64,000 bases of DNA from Megalopta genalis (GCF_051020955.1 NW_027476845.1:1-64000), one strand, 5' to 3'; numbered from the stretch's first letter, positions 1 through 11,460 are shown. The notes: generated by a model not told the origin, from the sequence alone. A program made the numbers and translations.

Positions 1-4
1 TCTG

Positions 5-1741
5 ATGCTGAATCATTTGTATCGCATGGATTTGAAATTAATCCTTCTACTTCGAATTGATTTGCAGCTAAATCATGTGTTTCGCATGGATTTGAAGCTA
101 ACTCGTTTGTATCATCTGCATTTGAAGCTATATCACTTATATCCCAAGTGTTTGAAGCTAAATCATTTGTTTCGCATGGATTTGAAGCTAATCCTTCTAC
201 ATCGCATTGATTTAAAGCTAAATCATGTGTTTCGCTTGGATTTGAAGCTATCTCTTTTGTTACGTCTGCATTTGACGTTATATCACTTATATCGCATGTA
301 TCTGATGTTAAATCATTTGTATCGCATGGATTTGAAACTAATCCTTCTACTTCGAATTGATTTGAAGCTAAATCATGTGTTTCGCATGGATATGAAGCTA
401 ACTCGTTTGTTTCGTCTGCATTTGAAGCTATATCTCTTATATCGCAAGTATCTGAAGCGATATCATTTGTGTCGCATGGATTTGAAGCTAACCCTTCTAT
501 ATCGCATTTATTTGAAGCTAAATCATGTGTTTCGCATGGATTTGAAGTTGAACCTTCTACATTGCAATGATTTGAAGCTAAATCATGTGGTTCGCTTGGA
601 TTTGGTGCTAACTCGTTTATTTCGTCTGCATTTGAAGCTATATCACTTATATCGCAACCCTCTGATGTTAAATCATTTGTTTCGCATGGATTTGAAGCTA
701 ATCCTTGTACATCGCATTGATTTAAAGCTAAGTCATGTGTTTCGCTTGGATTTGAAGCTATCTCTTTTGTTACGTCCGCATTTGACGTTATATCACTTAT
801 ATCGCATGTATCTGATGCTGAATCATTTGTATCGCATGGATTTGAAACTAATCCTTCTACTTCGAATTGATTTGAAGCTCAATCATTTGCTTCGCATGGA
901 TTTGAAACTAAACCTTCTATATCGTATTGATTTGAAGCTACATCATGTGTTTCGCGTGGATTTGAAGCTAAACCTTCTACATCGCATTGATTTAAAGCTA
1001 AATCATGTGTCTCACTTGGATATGAAGCTAACACGTTTGTTTCGTCTGCATTTGAAGCTGTATCACTTATATCGCAAGTATCTGAATCTTATTCATTTGA
1101 GTCGCATGGATTTGAAGCTAAACCTTCTACGTCGCATTGATTTGAAGCTAAATCATGTGTTTCGTTTGGATTTGAAGCTATCTCGTTTGTTTCGTCTGCA
1201 TTTGAAGCTATATCACTTACCTCGCAACTATCTGATGTTAAATCCTTTGTTTCGCATTGATTTGAAGCTAAACCTTCTACATCGGATTGATTTAAAGCTA
1301 AACCATGTGTCTCACTTGGATATGAAGCTAACACGTTTGTTTCGTCTGCATTTGAAGCTATATCACTTATATCGCAAGTATCTGAATCTTATTCATTTGA
1401 GTCGCATGGATTTGAAGCTAATCCTTCTACGTCGCATTGATTTGAAGCTAAATCATGTGTTTCGCATGGATTTGAATCTAACTCGTTTGTTTCGTCTGCA
1501 ATTTGAAGCTATATCACATATATCCCAAGTGTTTGAAGCTATATCATTTGCTTCGCATAGATTTGAAGTTAAACCTTCTACATCGCATTCATTTAAAGCT
1601 AAATCATGTGTTTCGCATGGATTTGAATCTAACTCGTTTGTTTCGCCTGCATTTGAAGCTATATCACTTATATCCCAAGTGTTTGAAGCTAAATCATTTG
1701 TTTCGCATGGATTTGAAGCTAATCCTTCTACTTCAAATTGA
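5..1741 (+). other. Longest repeat-derived open frame (578 codons), probably not a gene
   Basis: The frame reads TTG-AAG-CTA through each monomer and gives decapeptides such as LKLNHLFRMD, LKLTRLFRLH, LKLYHLYRKY and LKLNLLHRID. It is built mostly of Leu, Lys, Asn, His and Arg. It has no recognisable domain, signal peptide or plausible fold, and it resembles no family I know. It is open only because the 30-bp unit has no stop in this frame. It ends after a +1 base near 1,500 moves it into the stop-containing FEAKPSTS frame. Many similar frames of 200-450 codons occur throughout the window for the same reason. Confidence 0.88.
61..210 (+). repeat. Reference 150-bp pentamer A-B-C-D-E
   Basis: This is an early regular copy of the higher-order unit. 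A is at 61-90, B at 91-120, C at 121-150, D at 151-180 and E at 181-210. The five monomers share positions 1-10 and TCG at 22-24 almost completely and differ mainly at positions 11-21 and 25-29. It is given as a ruler for the rest of the window. Small departures here (TTTGCAGCTA opening A, and CCCAAGTG ending C) are local variants that recur elsewhere in block I. Confidence 0.93.
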
Positions 1742-2160
1742 TATGTAGCTAAATCGTGTGTTTCGCATGGATATGAAGATAACTCGTTTGTTTCGTCTGC
1801 ATTTGAAGCTATATCTCTTATATCGCAAGTATCTGAAGCTATATCATTTGTGTCGCATGGATTTGAAGCTAACCCTTCTACTTCGAATTGATTTGAAGGT
1901 ATATCATGTGTTTCGCATGGATTTGAAGCTAACTCGTATGTTTCGAATGCATTTGAAGCTATATCACATATATCCCAAGCGTTAGAAAGTAAATCATTTG
2001 TTCCGCATGGATTTGAAGTTGAACCTTCTACATCGCAATGATTTGAAGCTAAATCATGTTATTCGCTTGGATTTGGAGCTAACACGTTTGTTTCTGCAGT
2101 ATTTGAAGCTATGTCACTTATATCGCAAGTATGTGAACCTAAATCATTTGTTTCGCATGG
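1345..2160 (+). repeat. Block I segment P, copy 1 (0.8 kb)
   Basis: The segment recurs at 3,385-4,200 (offset 2,040, exactly 68 monomers) and at about 12,972-13,787 (offset 11,627). A degraded version lies at about 10,380-11,200. It contains the one-base expansion TCTGCAATTTG near 1,500, which shifts every reading frame at the same point in each copy. Confidence 0.8.
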
Positions 2161-2349
2161 ATTTGAAGTTGAACCTTCTACATCGCAATGATTTGAAGCT
2201 AAATCATGTGATTCTCTTGGATTTGGAGCTAACTCGTTTAATTCGTCTTCATTTGAAGCTATATCACTTATATCGCAACTATCCGATGTTAAATCATTTG
2301 TTTCGCATGGATTGGAGCTAAACCTTCTACATCGCATTGATTTGAAGCA

Positions 2350-2985
2350 TAATCATGTGTTTTGCATGGATTTGAAGATAACTCGTTGTTTCTCCTGAAT
2401 TTGAAGCTATATCCCTTATATCGCATGTATCTGATGCTGAATCATTTGTGTCACATGGAATTGAAGCTAATCCTTCCGCTTCGAATTGATTTGAAGCTAA
2501 ATCATGTGTTTCGCATGGATTTGAAGCTAACTCGTTTGTTTCGTCTGCATTTGAAGCTATATCACATATATCCCAAACGTTTGAAAGTAAATCATTTGTT
2601 TCGCATGGATTTGAAGTTAAACCTTCTACATCGCAATTCTTTGCAGCTAAATCATGTGTTTCGCATGGATTAGAAGCTAACTCGTTTGTTTCCCCTGCAT
2701 TCGAAGCTATATCATTTATATCGCAACTATCTGATCTTAAATCATTTGTTTCGCATGGATTTGAAGCTAAACCTTCTACATCGCATTATTATGAAGCTAA
2801 ATCATGTATTTCGCTTGGATTTGAAGCTAATCCTTCTACATCGCATTGATTTAAAGCTAAATCATGTGTTTCGCTTGGATTTGAAGCTAACTCGTATGTT
2901 TCGAATGCATTTGAAGCTATATCACATATATCCCAAGCGTTAGAAAGTAAATCAGTTGTTTCGCATGGTTTTGAAGTTGAACCTT
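2350..2985 (+). repeat. Block I segment Q, copy 1 (0.64 kb)
   Basis: It matches 14,849-15,484 at offset 12,499. It contains the unusual monomer starts TTTGCAGCTA after CGCAATTCT and CATTATTATGAAGC. Copy 1 lacks one T near 2,387 (CTCGTTGTTTC), which shifts the frames here but not in copy 2. Confidence 0.75.
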
Positions 2986-3384
2986 CTACATCGCAATGAT
3001 TTGAAGCTAAATCATGTTATTCGCTTGGATTTGAAGCTAACTCGTTTTTTTTCGTCTGCATTTGAAGCTATATCACTTATATCGCAACTATCTGATGTTA
3101 AAACATTTGTTTCGCATGGATTTGAAGCTAAACCTTCTACATCGCTTTGATTTGCAGCTAAATCATTTGTTTCGCATGGATTTGAATCTAATCCTTCTAC
3201 TTCGAATTGATTTGAAGCTCAATCATTTGCTTCGCATGGATTTGAAACTAAACCTTCTATATCGTATTGATTTGAAGCTACATCATGTGTTTCGCGTGGA
3301 TTTGAAGCTAAACCTTCTACATCGCATTGATTTGAAGCTAAATCATGTGTTTCGTTTGGATTTGAAGCTATCTCGTTTGTTTCG

Positions 3385-4200
3385 TCTGCATTTGAAGCTA
3401 TATCACTTATATCGCAAGTATCTGAATCTTATTCATTTGAGTCGCATGGATTTGAAGCTAAACCTTCTACGTCGCATTGATTTGAAGCTAAATCATGTGT
3501 TTCGCATGGATTTGAATCTTACTCGATCGTTTCGTCTGCAATTTGAAGCTATATCACATATATCCCAAGTGTTTGAAGCTATATCATTTGTTTCGCATAG
3601 ATTTGAAGTTAAACCTTCTACATCGCATTTATTTAAAGCTAAATCATGTGTTTCGCATGGATTTGAATCTAACTCGTTTGTTTCGCCTGCATTTGAAACT
3701 ATATCACTTATATCCCAAGTGTTTGAAGCTAAATCATTTGTTTCGCATGGATTTGAAGCTAATCCTTCTACTTCGAATTGATATGTAGCTAAATCGTGTG
3801 TTTCGCATGGATATGAAGCTAACTCGTTTGTTTCGTCTGCATTTGAAGCTATATCTCTTATATCGCAAGTATCTGAAGCTATATCATTTGTGTCGCATGG
3901 ATTTGAAGCTAACCCTTCTACTTCGAATTGATTTGAAGGTATATCATGTGTTTCGCATGGATTTGAAGCTAACTCGTATGTTTCGAATGCATTTGAAGCT
4001 ATATCACATATATCCCAAGCGTTAGAAAGTAAATCATTTGTTTCGCATGGATTTGAAGTTGAACCTTCTACATCGCAATGATTTGAAGCTAAATCATGTT
4101 ATTCGCTTGGATTTGGAGCTAACACGTTTGTTTCTGCAGTATTTGTAGCTATGTCACTTATATCGCAAGTATCTGAACCTAAATCATTTGTTTCGCATGG
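3385..4200 (+). repeat. Block I segment P, copy 2
   Basis: It is near-identical to 1,345-2,160 at a constant offset of 2,040. Differences are scattered single bases, for example GTCGGAT-type versus TTCGCAT-type monomer ends and TTTGTAGC for TTTGAAGC near 4,144. Similarity stops at about 4,200, where this copy runs into the 601-bp duplication. Confidence 0.8.
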
Positions 4201-4550
4201 ATTTAAAGCTAAGCCTTGTACATCGCCTTGATTTGAAGCTAAATCGTGTGTTTCGCTTGGATTTGAAGCTATCTCGTTTGTTTCGTCTGCATTTGAAGCT
4301 ATATCTCTTATGTCGCAAGTATCTGAAGCTAAATCATTTGTGTCTCATGGATTTGAAGCTAAAGCTTCTATATAGCATTGATTTGAAGATTAAACATGTG
4401 TTTTTGCGTGGATTTGACGCTAACTCGTTTGTTTCTCCTGCATTTGAAACTATATCACTTAGATCGCAAGTATCTGAAGCTAAATCAATTGTGTCGCATG
4501 GATTTGAAGCTAAACCTTCTATATCGCACTAATTAGAATCATAATCATCT
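3950..4550 (+). repeat. 601-bp tandem duplication, copy 1
   Basis: The segment opens in the GTTAGAAAG variant region and includes the one-base expansion GTGTTTTTGCG near 4,399, which explains 20 monomers plus one base. It is followed directly by a second copy. Related copies lie near 6.5-7.0 kb and 13.6-14.1 kb. Confidence 0.8.
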
Positions 4551-5151
4551 GTTTCGCATGGATTTGAAGCTAACTCGTATGTTTCGAATGCATTTGCAGC
4601 TATATCACATATATCCCAAGCGTTAGAAAGTAAATCATTTGTTTCGCATGGATTTGAAGTTGAACCTTCTTCATCGCAATGATTTGAAGCTAAATCATGT
4701 TATTCGCTTGGATTTGGAGCTAACACGTTTGTTTCTGCAGTATTTGTAGCTATGTCACTTATATCGCAAGTATCTGAACCTAAATCATTTGTTTCTCATG
4801 GATTTAAAGCTAAGCCTTGTACATCGCCTTGATTTGAAGCTAAATCGTGTGTTTCGCTTGGATTTGAAGCTATCTCGTTTTTTTCGTCTGCATTTGAAGC
4901 TATATCTCTTATGTCGCAAGTATCTGAAGCTAAATCATTTGTGTCTCATGGATTTGAAGCTAAAGCTTCTATATAGCATTGATTTGAAGATTAAACATGT
5001 GTTTTTGCGTGGATTTGACGCTAACTCGTTTGTTTCTCCTGCATTTGAAACTATATCACTTAGATCGCAAGTATCTGAAGCTAGATCAATTGTGTCGCAT
5101 GGATTTGAAGCTAAACCTTCTATATCGCACTAATTAGAATCATAATCATCT
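4551..5151 (+). repeat. 601-bp tandem duplication, copy 2
   Basis: It is head-to-tail with the preceding copy at a constant offset of 601. Copy-specific changes include TTCTTCATCG near 4,670 and a T-rich TCGTTTTTTTCG near 4,876. The second change is also present near 6,765, so the 6.5-kb copy derives from this one rather than from copy 1. Confidence 0.8.
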
Positions 5152-5619
5152 GTTTTGCATGGATTTGAAGCTAACTCGTTTGTTTCTCCTGCATTTGAAG
5201 CTATATCACTTATATCGCATGTACCTGATGTTAAATCATTTGTTTCGCATGGATTTGAATCTAAACCTTCTACATCGCATTGATTTAAAGCTAAATCATG
5301 TGTTTCGCTTGGATATGAAGCTAACTCGTTTGTTTCGTCTGTATTTGAAGCTATATCACTTATATCGCAACTATCTGATGTTAAATCATTTGTTTCGCAT
5401 GGATTGGAGCTAAACCTTCTACATCGCATTGATTTGAAGCATAATCATGTGTTTTGCATGGATTTGAAGCTAACTCGTTTGTTTCTCCTGAATTTGAAGC
5501 TATATCCCTTATATCGCATGTATCTGATGCTGAATCATTTGTATCGCATGGATTTGAAGCTAATCCTTCTACTTCGAATTGATTCGAAGGTAAATCATGT
5601 GTTTCGCATGGATTTGAAG
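4615..5619 (+). repeat. 1.0-kb dispersed duplication, copy 1
   Basis: It matches 6,504-7,508 at a constant offset of 1,889 (63 monomers minus one base). It overlaps the second 601-bp copy and extends beyond it. The two copies are separated by about 0.9 kb of other array sequence, so this is not a simple head-to-tail event. Confidence 0.78.
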
Positions 5620-6503
5620 CTAACTCGTATGTTTCGAATGCATTTGAAGCTATATCACATATATCCCAAGCGTTAGAAAGTAAATCATTTGTTCCGCATG
5701 GATTTGAAGTTGAACCTTCTACATCGCAATGATTTGAAGCTAAATCATGTTATTCGCTTGGATTTGGAGCTAAAACGTTTGTTTCTGCAGTATTTGAAGC
5801 TATGTCACTTATATCGCAAGTATCTGAACCTAAATCATTTGTTTCGCATGGATTTGAAGCTAATCCTTCTACATCGCATTGATTTAAAGCTAAATCATGT
5901 GTTTCGCTTGGATTTGAAGCTATCTCTTTTGTTACGTCTGCATTTGACGCTATATCACTTATATCGCATGTATCTGATGCTAAAGCATTTGTTTCGCGTG
6001 GATTTGAAGCTAAACCTTCTACATCGGATTGATTTAAAGCTAAATCATGTGTCTCACTTGGATATGAAGCTAACACGTTTGTTTCGTCTGCATTTGAGGC
6101 TATATCACTTATATCGCAAGTATCTGAATCTTATTCATTTGAGTCGCATGGATTTGAAGCTAAACCTTCTACGTCGCATTGATTTGAAGCTAAATCATGT
6201 GTTTCGCATGGATTTGAATCTAACTCGTTTGTTTCGCCTGCATTTGAAGCTATATCACTTATATCCCAATTGTTTGAAGCTAAATAATTGTTTCGCATGG
6301 ATATGAAGCTAACTCTTTTGTTTCGTCTGCATTTGAAGCTATATCTCTTATATCGCAAGTATCTGAAGCTATATCATTTGTTTCGCATGGATTTGAAGCA
6401 AAACCTTCTACATCGCATTGATTAGCAGCTAAATCATGTATTTCGCATGGATTTGAAGCTAACTCGTTTGTTTCGTCTGCATTTGAAGCTATATCACTTA
6501 TAT

Positions 6504-7508
6504 CCCAAGCGTTAGAAAGTAAATCATTTGTTTCGCATGGATTTGAAGTTGAACCTTCTACATCGCAATGATTTGAAGCTAAATCATGTTATTCGCTTGG
6601 ATTTGGAGCTAACACGTTTGTTTCTGCAGTATTTGTAGCTATGTCACTTATATCGCAAGTATCTGAACCTAAATCATTTGTTTCTCATGGATTTAAAGCT
6701 AAGCCTTGTACATCGCCTTGATTTGAAGCTAAATCGTGTGTTTCGCTTGGATTTGAAGCTATCTCGTTTTTTTCGTCTGCATTTGAAGCTATATCTCTTA
6801 TGTCGCAAGTATCTGAAGCTAAATCATTTGTGTCTCATGGATTTGAAGCTAAAGCTTCTATATAGCATTGATTTGAAGATTAAACATGTGTTTTTGCGTG
6901 GATTTGACGCTAACTCGTTTGTTTCTCCTGCATTTGAAACTATATCACTTAGATCGCAAGTATCTGAAGCTAAATCAATTGTGTCGCATGGATTTGAAGC
7001 TAAACCTTCTATATCGCACTAATTAGAATCATAATCATCTGTTTTGCATGGATTTGAAGCTAACTCGTTTGTTTCTCCTGCATTTGAAGCTATATCACTT
7101 ATATCGCATGTACCTGATGGTAAATCATTTGTTTCGCATGGATTTGAATCTAAACCTTCTACATCGCATTGATTTAAAGCTAAATCATGTGTTTCGCTTG
7201 GATATGAAGCTAACTCGTTTGTTTCGTCTGTATTTGAAGCTATATCACTTATATCGCAACTATCTGATGTTAAATCATTTGTTTCGCATGGATTGGAGCT
7301 AAACCTTCTACATCGCATTGATTTGAAGCATAATCATGTGTTTTGCATGGATTTGAAGCTAACTCGTTTGTTTCTCCTGAATTTGAAGCTATATCCCTTA
7401 TATCGCATGTATCTGATGCTGAATCATTTGTATCGCATGGATTTGAAGCTAATCCTTCTACTTCGAATTGATTCGAAGGTAAATCATGTGTTTCGCATGG
7501 ATTTGAAG
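6504..7508 (+). repeat. 1.0-kb dispersed duplication, copy 2
   Basis: It is the partner of 4,615-5,619. Shared private changes (TCGTTTTTTTCG near 6,765 and the TTAGAATCATAATC monomer near 7,022) show common descent. It diverges abruptly at about 7,508, where the sequence switches to an E-type monomer beginning TTTGAAGTTGAACC. Confidence 0.78.
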
Positions 7509-7519
7509 TTGAACCTTCT

Positions 7520-8931
7520 ACATCGGATTGATTTAAAGCTAAATCATGTGTCTCACTTGGATATGAAGCTAACACGTTTGTTTCGTCTGCATTTGAAGCT
7601 GTATCACTTATATCGCAAGTATCTGAATCTTATTCATTTGAGTCGCATGGATTTGAAGCTAAACCTTCTACGTCGCATTGATTTGAAGCTAAATCATGTG
7701 TTTCGCATGGATTTGAATCTAACTCGATTGTTTCGTCTGCAATTTGAAGCTATATCACATATATCCCAAGTGTTTGAAGCTATATCATTTGTTTCGCATA
7801 GATTTGAAGTTAAACCTTCTACATCGCATTTATTTAAAGCTAAATCATGTGTTTCGCATGGATTTGAATCTAACTCGTTTGTTTCGCCTGCATTTGAAGC
7901 TATATCACTTATATCCCAAGTGTTAGAAAGTAAATCATTTGTTTCGCATGGATTTGAAGTTGAACCTTCTACATCGCAATGATTTGAAGCTAAATCATGT
8001 TATTCGCTTGGATTTGGAGCTAACACGTTTGTTTCTGCAGTATTTGAAGCTATGTCACTTATATCGCAAGTATCTGAACCTAAATCATTTGATTCGCATG
8101 GATTTAAAGCTAAGCCTTGTACATCGCCTTGATTTGAAGCTAAATCATGTGTTTCGCTTGGATTTGAAGCTATCTCGTTTGTTTCTCCTGCAGTTGAAGC
8201 TATATCACTTATATCGCAACTATCTGATGTTAAATCATTTGTTACGCTCGGATTTGAAGCTAAATCTTCTACATCGCATTGATTTGCAGCTAAATCATGT
8301 GTTTTGCGTGGATTTGAAGCTAACTCGTTTATTTCGCATGCAGTTGAAGCTATATCACCTATATCCCAAGTGTTTGAAGCTAAATCATTTGTTTCGCATG
8401 GATTTGAAGCAAAACCTTCTACATCGCATTGATTAGCAGCTAAATCATGTATTTCGCATGGATTTGAAGCTAACTCGTTTGTTTCGTCTGCATTTGAAGC
8501 TATATCACTTATATCCCAAGCGTTAGAAAGTAAATCATTTGTTTCGCATGGTTTTGAAGTTGAAACTTCTACATCGCAATGATTTGAAGCTAAATCATGT
8601 TATTCGCTTGGATTTGAAGCTAACTCGTTTTTTTTCGTCTGCATTTGAAGCTATATCACTTATATCGCAACTATCTGATGTTAAAACATTTGTTTCGCAT
8701 GGATTTGAAGCTAAACCTTCTACATCGCATTGATTTGCAGCTAAATCATTTGTTTCGCATGGATTTGAAGCTAATCCTTCTACATCGCATTGATTTAAAG
8801 CTAAATCATGTGTTTCGCTTGGATTTGAAGCTATCTCTTTTGTTACGTCTGCATTTGACGCTATATCACTTATATCGCATGTATCTGATGTTAAATCCTT
8901 TGTTTCGCATTGATTTGAAGCTAAACCTTCT
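7520..8931 (+). repeat. 1.4-kb tandem duplication, copy 1
   Basis: The next copy follows directly. The offset is 1,412 at the left end and 1,382 after about 9,090, because copy 2 has lost exactly one 30-bp monomer. The two extra bases beyond a multiple of 30 are explained by TCTGCAATTTG and an eight-T run (8,628-8,635). Confidence 0.82.
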
Positions 8932-10313
8932 ACATCGGATTGATTTAAAGCTAAATCATGTGTCTCACTTGGATATGAAGCTAACACGTTTGTTTCGTCT
9001 GCATTTGAAGCTGTATCACTTATATCGCAAGTATCTGAATCTTATTCATTTGAGTCGCATGGATTTGAAGCTAAACCTTCTACGTCGCATGGATTTGAAT
9101 CTAACTCGATTGTTTCGTCTGCAATTTGAAGCTATATCACATATATCCCAAGTGTTTGAAGCTATATCATTTGTTTCGCATAGATTTGAAGTTAAACCTT
9201 CTACATCGCATTTATTTAAAGCTAAATCATGTGTTTCGCATGGATTTGAATCTAACTCGTTTGTTTCGCCTGCATTTGAAGCTATATCACTTATATCCCA
9301 AGTGTTAGAAAGTAAATCATTTGTTTCGCATGGATTTGAAGTTGAACCTTCTACATCGCAATGATGTGAAGCTAAATCATGTTATTCGCTTGGATTTGGA
9401 GCTAACACGTTTGTTTCTGCAGTATTTGAAGCTATGTCACTTATATCGCAAGTATCTGAACCTAAATCATTTGATTCGCATGGATTTAAAGCTAAGCCTT
9501 GTACATCGCCTTGATTTGAAGCTAAATCATGTGTTTCGCTTGGATTTGAAGCTATCTCGTTTGTTTCTCCTGCAGTTGAAGCTATATCACTTATATCGCA
9601 ACTATCTGATGTTAAATCATTTGTTACGCTCGGATTTGAAGCTAAATCTTCTACAACGCATTGATTTGCAGCTAAATCATGTGTTTTGCGTGGATTTGAA
9701 GCTAACTCGTTTATTTCGCATGCAGTTGAAGCTATATCACCTATATCCCAAGTGTTTGAAGCTAAATCATTTGTTTCGCATGGATTTGAAGCAAAACCTT
9801 CTACATCGCATTGATTAGCAGCTAAATCATGTATTTCGCATGGATTTGAAGCTAACTCGTTTGTTTCGTCTGCATTTGAAGCTATATCACTTATATCCCA
9901 AGCGTTGGAAAGTAAATCATTTGTTTCGCATGGTTTTGAAGTTGAAACTTCTACATCGCAATGATTTGAAGCTAAATCATGTTATTCGCTTGGATTTGAA
10001 GCTAACTCGTTTTTTTTCGTCTGCATTTGAAGCTATATCACTTATATCGCAACTATCTGATGTTAAAACATTTGTTTCGCATGGATTTGAAGCTAAACCT
10101 TCTACATCGCATTGATTTGCAGCTAAATCATTTGTTTCGCATGGATTTGAAGCTAATCCTTCTACATCGCATTGATTTAAAGCTAAATCATGTGTTTCGC
10201 TTGGATTTGAAGCTATCTCTTTTGTTACGTCTGCATTTGACGCTATATCACTTATATCGCATGTATCTGATGCTAAAGCATTTGTTTCGCGTGGATTTGA
10301 AGCTAAACCTTCT
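8932..10313 (+). repeat. 1.4-kb tandem duplication, copy 2 (one monomer shorter)
   Basis: It is near-identical to 7,520-8,931 but lacks one monomer at about 9,090, where an E monomer is joined directly to GGATTTGAATC. It otherwise carries scattered substitutions such as TACAACGC near 9,652. Related sequence continues to about 10.5 kb, where the indel-rich stretch begins. Confidence 0.82.
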
Positions 10314-10479
10314 ACATCGGATTGATTTAAAGCTAAATCATGTGTCTCACTTGGATATGAAGCTAACACGTTTGTTTCGTCTGCATTTGAAGCTATATCA
10401 CTTATATCGCAAGTATCTGAATCTTATTCATTTGAGTCGCATGGATTTGAAGCTAAACCTTCTACGTCGCATTGATTTG

Positions 10480-11460
10480 AAGCTAAAATCAATGTGTTTC
10501 GCATGGATTTGAATCTAACTCGATTGTTTCGTCTGCAATTTGAGCTATATCACATATATCCCAAGTGTTTGAAGCTATATCATTTGTTTCGCATAGATTT
10601 GAAGTTAAACCTTCTACATCGGCATTTATTTAAAGCTAAATCATGTGTTTCGCATGGATTTGAATCTAACTCGTTTGTTTCGCCTGCATTTGAAGCTATA
10701 TCACTAATATCCCAAGTGTTTGAAGCTAAATCATTTGTTTCGCATGGATTTGAAGCTAATCCTTCTACTTCGAATTGATATGTAGCTAAATCGTGTGTTT
10801 CGCATGGATATGAAGCTAACTCGTTTGTTTCGTCTGCATTTGTAAGCTATATCTCTTATATCGCAAGTATCTGAAACTATATCATTTGTGTCGCATGGAT
10901 TTGAAGCTAACCCTTCTACTTCGAATTGATTTGAAGGTATATCATGTGTTTCGCATGGATTTGAAGCTAACTCGTATGTTTCGAATGCATTTGAAGCTAT
11001 ATCACATATATCCCAAGCGTTAGAAAGTAAATCATTTGTTTCGCATGGATTTGAAGTTGAACTTCTACAATCGCAATGATTTGAAGCTAAATCATGTTAT
11101 TCGCTGGATTTGGAGCTAACACGTTTGTTTTCTGCAGTATTTGTAGCTATGTCACTTATATCGCAAGTATCTGAACCTAAATCATTTGTTTCGCATGGGA
11201 TTTAAAGCTAAGCCTTGTACATCGCCTTGATTTGAAGCTAAATCGTGTGTTTCGCTTGATTTGAAGCTATCTCGTTTGTTTCGTCTGCATTTGAAGCTAT
11301 ATCTCTTATGTCGCAAGTATCTGAAGCTAAATCATTTGTGTCTCATGGATTGAAGCTAAAGCTTCTAATATAGCATTGATTTGAAGATTAAACATGTGTT
11401 TTTGCGAGGATTTGACGCTAACTCGTTTGTTTCTCCTGCATTGAAACTATATCACTTAGA
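10480..11460 (+). other. Indel-rich degraded stretch within block I
   Basis: Compared with the near-identical sequence at about 13,070-14,050, this stretch has around a dozen single-base insertions or losses in under 1 kb. Examples are GCTAAAATCAATG near 10,481, ATTTGAGC near 10,539, ATCGGCATT near 10,618, TTTGTAAGC near 10,839, GAACTTCTACAATCG near 11,060, CGCTGGA near 11,102, CATGGGATT near 11,196 and ATGGATTGAAG near 11,346. Substitutions are few. That pattern resembles unpolished long-read consensus more than natural divergence, though local decay is possible. It breaks all open frames. Confidence 0.85.

Noticed and set aside
121..150. TATA-like promoter in C monomers (TATATCACTTATATCG)
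   Set aside because: The same sequence occurs every 150 bp hundreds of times with nothing downstream, so it carries no information as a promoter.
1089..1334. Series of 60-190-codon minus-strand frames as separate small genes
   Set aside because: They begin and end wherever a stop or frameshift variant of the monomer occurs, often from GTG or TTG. They recur with each segmental copy and show no distinct start signal. I treat them as fragments of one repeat-derived frame.
5..1741. A genuine leucine-rich or other solenoid repeat protein on the plus strand
   Set aside because: The pattern lacks the spacing of leucine-rich repeats and of other solenoid families I know. There is no cap, signal or non-repeat domain at either end. 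The open length is fully explained by a unit that is a multiple of three without a stop, and frames end at array indels.
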